This document shows, in pieces, positions 5,567-9,188 of a DNA stretch of 9,188 nucleotides. The notes under the pieces are model-generated. The model saw only the letters and a program-made list of their open reading frames with translations. It was not told the DNA's origin and did no database searches. Origin of the DNA: an uncultured Acidimicrobiaceae bacterium (GTDB taxonomy: Bacteria; Actinomycetota; Acidimicrobiia; Acidimicrobiales; RAAP-2); the NCBI GenBank assembly GCA_937894805.1, contig CALAYR010000157.1:1-9188 (forward strand), in the 5' to 3' direction. The translations under genes and the position numbers were made by a program. The stretch's first letter is position 1, and every line of letters begins with the position of its first letter.

Positions 5567-5818
5567 ATGAATTGGTACCTCCGCGCAAAGTACGGCAAGC
5601 GTTCACGCAACACCAACTTCGTTGCGTACTCGCTGGCCGACGCCACGATGAAGGCGCGTCTTCTCGCCGACTTCTACGCCACCGGTCAGGGTCTCTACGG
5701 CCCTCAGTGCTGGCGTGAGGGCCAACTGACACTGGTCTGTGAACTCGGCGACTCACACGTCATTCGACACCAGATTCCCGAGGGTTGGTCTGTTATCGAG
5801 GGTGGGAAGAAGCGCTGA
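5567..5818 (+). CDS. Hypothetical 83-residue protein
   Basis: No family is recognised. The protein begins MNWYLRAKYGKRSRN, a basic and aromatic start. A likely helix with Ala and Leu follows (about 21-38, YSLADATMKARLLADFYA). A short beta-like C-terminal half (QLTLVCELGDSHVIRHQI, about 53-70) ends in a basic tail GGKKR. There is no signal peptide or membrane helix, so it is probably a small cytoplasmic protein, possibly nucleic-acid binding given its basic ends. The ATG at 5567 is preferred over an in-frame GTG at 5534, which would add 11 residues and has no better upstream signal. It diverges from the S51 gene (64 nt between starts) and converges on the sulfatase with a 3-nt gap. Confidence 0.65.
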   Translation: MNWYLRAKYGKRSRNTNFVAYSLADATMKARLLADFYATGQGLYGPQCWREGQLTLVCELGDSHVIRHQIPEGWSVIEGGKKR

Positions 5819-5821
5819 TGA

Positions 5822-8155
5822 CTACTGCGTGGCGAGACTGGCGCGGAATTCACCCTCGCGAATCTGAGCCGCAATCTCGGGTGTCGGTTCGGAGAGTCGC
5901 TCCAGGGTCACACCCTTGATGGCGCCGACGAAGTTGTAGTTGTGGTGATAGTTCCCAACGGGTGAACCGGTGTCGACACCGACGTCAAAGGTTTCGCCAC
6001 TCATGGAGTAGACGAAGGGCACCGTCTTTTCAATGCGGCCGTGACCGACGACCGCGTCATTGACGAGCAGCACGGCCGTGCCGCTGCCACCGAGTCCGCC
6101 CTCGTAGGCGAACTCCACCACGATGCGCTGCGGTCCCGCCGCGAGTGGTTGGTGGCCACGAATGATGTAGTGCTCGTGACCGACCCAGTTGTAGTGGTAC
6201 ACGGGAAGGCGATCGTCATCGAGGTAGAGCGACCAGCCCGCCATGTTGCCACCCTGGCAAGCGATTACGCCGTGCGACGCTTCCGTGACCACGATGTCGG
6301 CCGTGATGCGATAGGAACAGTTCTTCAGATTGATCACGGAGCGCTCGGGCATTCGGACGTGGGCCTTGGTGTAGGTCATCTTCGTGAGACTCCCGAGATT
6401 GGTGGGAGGAAAGACGCCGACCGCGAGCAGGCTGCCCGGTTCGCGCATGGGATAGACGTTGTTGCGAACGGCCTCGTCGTCAAACATCGCCCGCAGCTCG
6501 GCCAACTTCTCGGGGAACTTCTCGGCCAAGTCGACACCTTGGGAGAAGTCCTCGTTGATGTTGTAGAGCTCCCACCGTTCTTCCGGTCCGTCGAACTCAC
6601 GTGTTCCGAAGCGATCCCACGGCACCCGACCGTGGAAGCACGAGGCAATCCACCCGTCGTGATACAGCGCACGGTTGCCAAACATCTCGAAGTACTGAGT
6701 GACGCGTTGACTGGGGGCGTCGGCGTCGTTGAAGCAGTACTGCATCGCGACACCGTCAACCGGTAACTGCTCGACACCGTTGACGTGGGTCGGGGCGGCC
6801 ACGCCAGCGGCCGCCAAGAGCGTGGGGGCGATGTCGACCACGTGATGAAACTGGGGGCGCAGTCCGCCTGGTTCGTTAATGGCGGCCGGCCACTGCAGCG
6901 CCATGGCGTTGCGGGTGCCACCAAAGTGCGAAGCCACCTGCTTCATCCACTGGAAGGGCGAGTCGAGTGACCAGGCCCACCCGACGTTGTAGTGATTCTC
7001 ACAACGGGCCGAGCCGAAATCATCCATGTGCTCTAAGAGCCACTCGGGGTCTTCGGCGATACCGTTTTGGAATGCCGGGGCGCTCCAGGCGCCGTGGATG
7101 GTGCCTTCGGCCGATGCGCCGTTGTCACCGGTGATGTAGACGATGAGGGTGTTCTCATCGATGCCGAGGGCCTCCACTTCGTCGAGGACGCGTCCGAGCT
7201 GGGCGTCGGTGTGCGCCAAGAAGCCGGCGAAGACTTCCATGAGTCGACTGGCCACTGGTTTGTAGCGGTCGGGATACTCGGCCCACGAGGGCACCTCGTC
7301 GGGACGGGTTGTTAACTTCGTGCCTTGCGGAATAACCCCCAAGTCGAGCTGGCGTTGGTAGATCTCTTCGTGGAGGCTGTCCCAACCCTGATCGAACTGG
7401 CCCTTGAACTTTTCGATCCACTCGGGGGCCACATGGTGCGGGCAGTGCATTGCGCCGGTGGCGAAGTACATGAAGAAGGGTCGCTCGGGATTGGTGGCCC
7501 GCTGCATCTGCATCCACTCAATGGCGTTATCGGCGAGATCTTCGGTCATGTGGTAGTCATCACGGCCGACATAGGGCGTCACGGGGGTTGTGTTGCGATA
7601 CATCGGGGGCTCCCACTGGGAGGCCTCGGCATTCAAGATGCCGTAGAAATGATCAAAGCCAATGCCGGTCGGCCAGCGGTCGAAAGGGCCGGTGGGGGTC
7701 TGTTCCCAGAGCGGTGTCAGGTGCCACTTGCCAAAGGCCGATGTGGAGTACCCACTCTGTCGAAGAATCTCGGCGACGGTGGCCGCCTCCTTCGGGATGA
7801 CGGAGTCGTACCCCGGAAAAACATTGGCCGCCTCGGGAATGCCGCCCATGTGGACGGCGTGGTGGTTGCGACCAGTCAGCATGGCCGCTCGCGTGGGGGA
7901 GCACAGTGCGGTGGTGTGGAACTGGTTAAACGAGAGTCCCTGACGCGCCACGCGATCGAGCGTCGGCGTCGGCACCGGACCGCCGAAGGTGGAGCAGGTG
8001 CCAAATCCGACGTCGTCGAGCAGGATCAAGATGATGTTCGGTGCCCCCTGCGGCGGCTTGGTTACATCCATCGGCACGCCCTGAGACTGAGCAATGGTTC
8101 GCCCGAGCGTTCCGCCAAAGGGTGGCGTCGGTTTCGGAATAGCCCGCTCGGTCAC
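5822..8155 (-). CDS. Arylsulfatase-type (formylglycine, type I) sulfatase
   Basis: This 777-residue alkaline-phosphatase-fold sulfatase hydrolyses sulfate esters with a calcium-type metal centre. The family signature CSPTRAAMLTGR (85-96) carries Cys85, the residue converted to formylglycine, and Arg89. Metal-binding DD (47-48, in ILLDDVGFG) and DN (344-345, in ITGDNGAS) are present. FGKWHL (141-146) gives Lys143 and His145, His237 lies in GAMHCPHH, and Lys405 is in the stretch before SHFGGTRN. Residues beyond about 590 form the C-terminal beta-rich region of the long (about 780-residue) bacterial arylsulfatases. There is no signal peptide, so it should act in the cytoplasm. The natural substrate is unknown. 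The start is GTG at 8155, sharing its G with the TAG stop of the alkylsulfatase-type gene; no Shine-Dalgarno site precedes it, so translation is probably coupled. No formylglycine-generating enzyme is in the window. Confidence 0.95.
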   Translation of the reverse strand: MTERAIPKPTPPFGGTLGRTIAQSQGVPMDVTKPPQGAPNIILILLDDVGFGTCSTFGGPVPTPTLDRVARQGLSFNQFHTTALCSPTRAAMLTGRNHHAVHMGGIPEAANVFPGYDSVIPKEAATVAEILRQSGYSTSAFGKWHLTPLWEQTPTGPFDRWPTGIGFDHFYGILNAEASQWEPPMYRNTTPVTPYVGRDDYHMTEDLADNAIEWMQMQRATNPERPFFMYFATGAMHCPHHVAPEWIEKFKGQFDQGWDSLHEEIYQRQLDLGVIPQGTKLTTRPDEVPSWAEYPDRYKPVASRLMEVFAGFLAHTDAQLGRVLDEVEALGIDENTLIVYITGDNGASAEGTIHGAWSAPAFQNGIAEDPEWLLEHMDDFGSARCENHYNVGWAWSLDSPFQWMKQVASHFGGTRNAMALQWPAAINEPGGLRPQFHHVVDIAPTLLAAAGVAAPTHVNGVEQLPVDGVAMQYCFNDADAPSQRVTQYFEMFGNRALYHDGWIASCFHGRVPWDRFGTREFDGPEERWELYNINEDFSQGVDLAEKFPEKLAELRAMFDDEAVRNNVYPMREPGSLLAVGVFPPTNLGSLTKMTYTKAHVRMPERSVINLKNCSYRITADIVVTEASHGVIACQGGNMAGWSLYLDDDRLPVYHYNWVGHEHYIIRGHQPLAAGPQRIVVEFAYEGGLGGSGTAVLLVNDAVVGHGRIEKTVPFVYSMSGETFDVGVDTGSPVGNYHHNYNFVGAIKGVTLERLSEPTPEIAAQIREGEFRASLATQ

Positions 8156-9188
8156 TAGTTGCGAAGTCCGTCGATTTCAAAGGCGGCCAACGTCGCGACA
8201 ACGGCGCTCTGGTCACCGTGAATAACGACGTCACCCGAGGCGAGTAGGTCACTCAGCTTCGCCTTGTTGTTAAACAGGGCGTTCAGGTGGGCACGTGTCG
8301 TGACGAGTTCGTTCGTCGCATCCGCACCATTGGAGAGAGCGGCGACGCAGTTACGCACGTGAAGTCCGACTGTCTCGCCATCGATGACGAAACGAATGTG
8401 GCAGGACACGCCTTCGACCAGTGTCGGGTCCAGCAGCACACGCATCGTTTGAATCAGGAGTGGTGTCTCGATGTCGGCCAAGCCCCGAGAGGTGAAGCGG
8501 TGGCCGAAGAGGCGATCGAGGGGAGTAGAGCCGTCGAGGTGACGGGCTCGCGCAATGCACCAGTTGCGGATGTTGGCGGCCGAGGTGCGCTCGCCAATGG
8601 TGCGCAAGCAGGTAGCTAGCAAGTTGCGGTCCTCTTGCGTGGCGCCTTCGCTACGGACTAACCACGTGGCGAGCTCGGTGGCCCAACGGGGGTCGTTCTG
8701 TTCGAGCGCTTCAGTGGCTTGACGCGTGACGGCATCACGGCCCCCAAATCCGGCGATGAGGCGACCGTATCGTTCGGTCGGTTCCACGGGAAAGAGTTTG
8801 GACTCGTCACCATCGAACCAGCCGCGGATCCCGCTGTGAATCTGGCGGACGTGGTGCTCGGCCACGCCGTAGCGCTCGGAGGTGAGGTAGTCCACGTTGT
8901 AGAGTTCGGGGAGTTTGATGGTGGCGGCCAGTTGGTCCGTACTCCAGCCCTTATTAATGCCCCGTACCGTTTGGTCCCAGAGAAATTGGAGGGAGTCGCG
9001 GTAGCGCTGCACCTTGGTCTTGATACTTTCCGCACCGCTGAGGCCCGGTCCGTGGGTGGCCACGAGGTGCTCGGCTTCAAAGCCCAAGAGCTGATCGATG
9101 CCTCGAATCAAGATCTGCGGGTCGCGATACTCTTCGCCACGAATGGCAAAGATGTTAAAGAGCGTCGGCCACACGAGGTTGTGGACAC
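8155..9188 (-). CDS. Alkylsulfatase-type MBL-fold hydrolase, C-terminal part (5' end outside window)
   Basis: The visible 343 residues are the C-terminal part of an SdsA1-like zinc alkylsulfatase (type III sulfatase). The frame stays open to the window edge (VHNLVWPTLFN...), so the GTG codon near 9174 is internal, and the partial gene is extended to 9188. FAIRGEEYRD and HLVATHG (visible residues 13-22 and 40-46) match the end of the metallo-beta-lactamase core; the His in ATHG is probably its last metal-binding His. GVAEHHVRQIHSGIRGWFDGD and LFPVEPTERY belong to the alkylsulfatase dimerisation domain (about 55-190). The C-terminal domain (about 225-340, with LSDLLASGDVVIHGD) is the SCP2-like alkylsulfatase C domain. 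The family cleaves alkyl sulfates to alcohol and sulfate. The HxHxDH motif would lie upstream, so secretion and full activity cannot be judged. It precedes and overlaps the arylsulfatase by one base. Confidence 0.9.
   Translation of the reverse strand, partial: VHNLVWPTLFNIFAIRGEEYRDPQILIRGIDQLLGFEAEHLVATHGPGLSGAESIKTKVQRYRDSLQFLWDQTVRGINKGWSTDQLAATIKLPELYNVDYLTSERYGVAEHHVRQIHSGIRGWFDGDESKLFPVEPTERYGRLIAGFGGRDAVTRQATEALEQNDPRWATELATWLVRSEGATQEDRNLLATCLRTIGERTSAANIRNWCIARARHLDGSTPLDRLFGHRFTSRGLADIETPLLIQTMRVLLDPTLVEGVSCHIRFVIDGETVGLHVRNCVAALSNGADATNELVTTRAHLNALFNNKAKLSDLLASGDVVIHGDQSAVVATLAAFEIDGLRN

Noticed and set aside
6041..6766. A 241-codon plus-strand open frame opposite the sulfatase C-terminal region
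   Set aside because: It is a shadow of the sulfatase frame, with no domain recognised and no start signal.
7325..8158. A 277-codon plus-strand open frame opposite the N-terminal half of the sulfatase
   Set aside because: It is antisense to the catalytic core of the sulfatase, where codon usage is fixed by that protein. It has no family motif and no Shine-Dalgarno or -10 signal.

Overview
The window looks like a compact chromosomal segment of a high-GC actinobacterium. The evidence is GC-rich codon usage, GTG as well as ATG starts, an actinobacterial-style LAxTG sorting-like signal, and an apparent mix of leaderless and Shine-Dalgarno starts. A lineage such as Acidimicrobiia would fit, but the sequence does not prove it. 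No mobile element, CRISPR array, rRNA or phage gene is visible. No stretch without a gene exceeds about 120 bases.

Layout. Positions 1-73 are a tRNA-Asp(GTC) on the minus strand, cut by the window edge. Next is a minus-strand gene for a secreted or membrane-anchored protein (150-716) whose LAATG sorting-like signal lies at the N-terminus. Diverging from it on the plus strand is an EamA/DMT-type transporter (779-1624). A 37-residue membrane miniprotein (1716-1829) follows and ends at a strong hairpin (1861-1893). Next on the plus strand are a ureohydrolase of the agmatinase/arginase family (1947-2948) and a short-chain dehydrogenase (2989-3747). The SDR meets, with a 4-nt gap, a minus-strand two-gene operon. 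That operon is an S51/PepE-like Ser hydrolase (5502-4795) followed by a DUF2804 protein (4786-3752). Diverging from it is an 83-residue orphan protein (5567-5818). Its stop lies 3 nt from the end of a minus-strand sulfatase operon. That operon is an alkylsulfatase-type metallo-beta-lactamase protein (5' end outside the window, ends 8155) whose stop codon overlaps the GTG start of a 777-residue formylglycine-type arylsulfatase (8155-5822).

How the genes work together. The clearest functional unit is the sulfatase operon. It pairs a zinc-type alkylsulfatase with an FGly-type sulfatase, and neither visible part shows an export signal, which suggests intracellular release of sulfate from organic sulfate esters. 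The S51 hydrolase and DUF2804 gene form a second tight unit of unknown role. The transporter, ureohydrolase and SDR look like ordinary metabolic genes with separate promoters.

One regularity stands out. Five starts lacking a Shine-Dalgarno sequence (716-, 779+, 2989+, 5502-, 5567+) each have a -10-like hexamer ending exactly 6 nt before the start codon. This is the geometry expected of leaderless mRNAs. The remaining intact genes use a clear Shine-Dalgarno site (1716, 1947, 4786) or stop/start overlap (8155). No wholly new multi-gene system is evident. The most unusual items are the N-terminal LAATG signal, the coupled two-mechanism sulfatase pair and the S51-DUF2804 pair.
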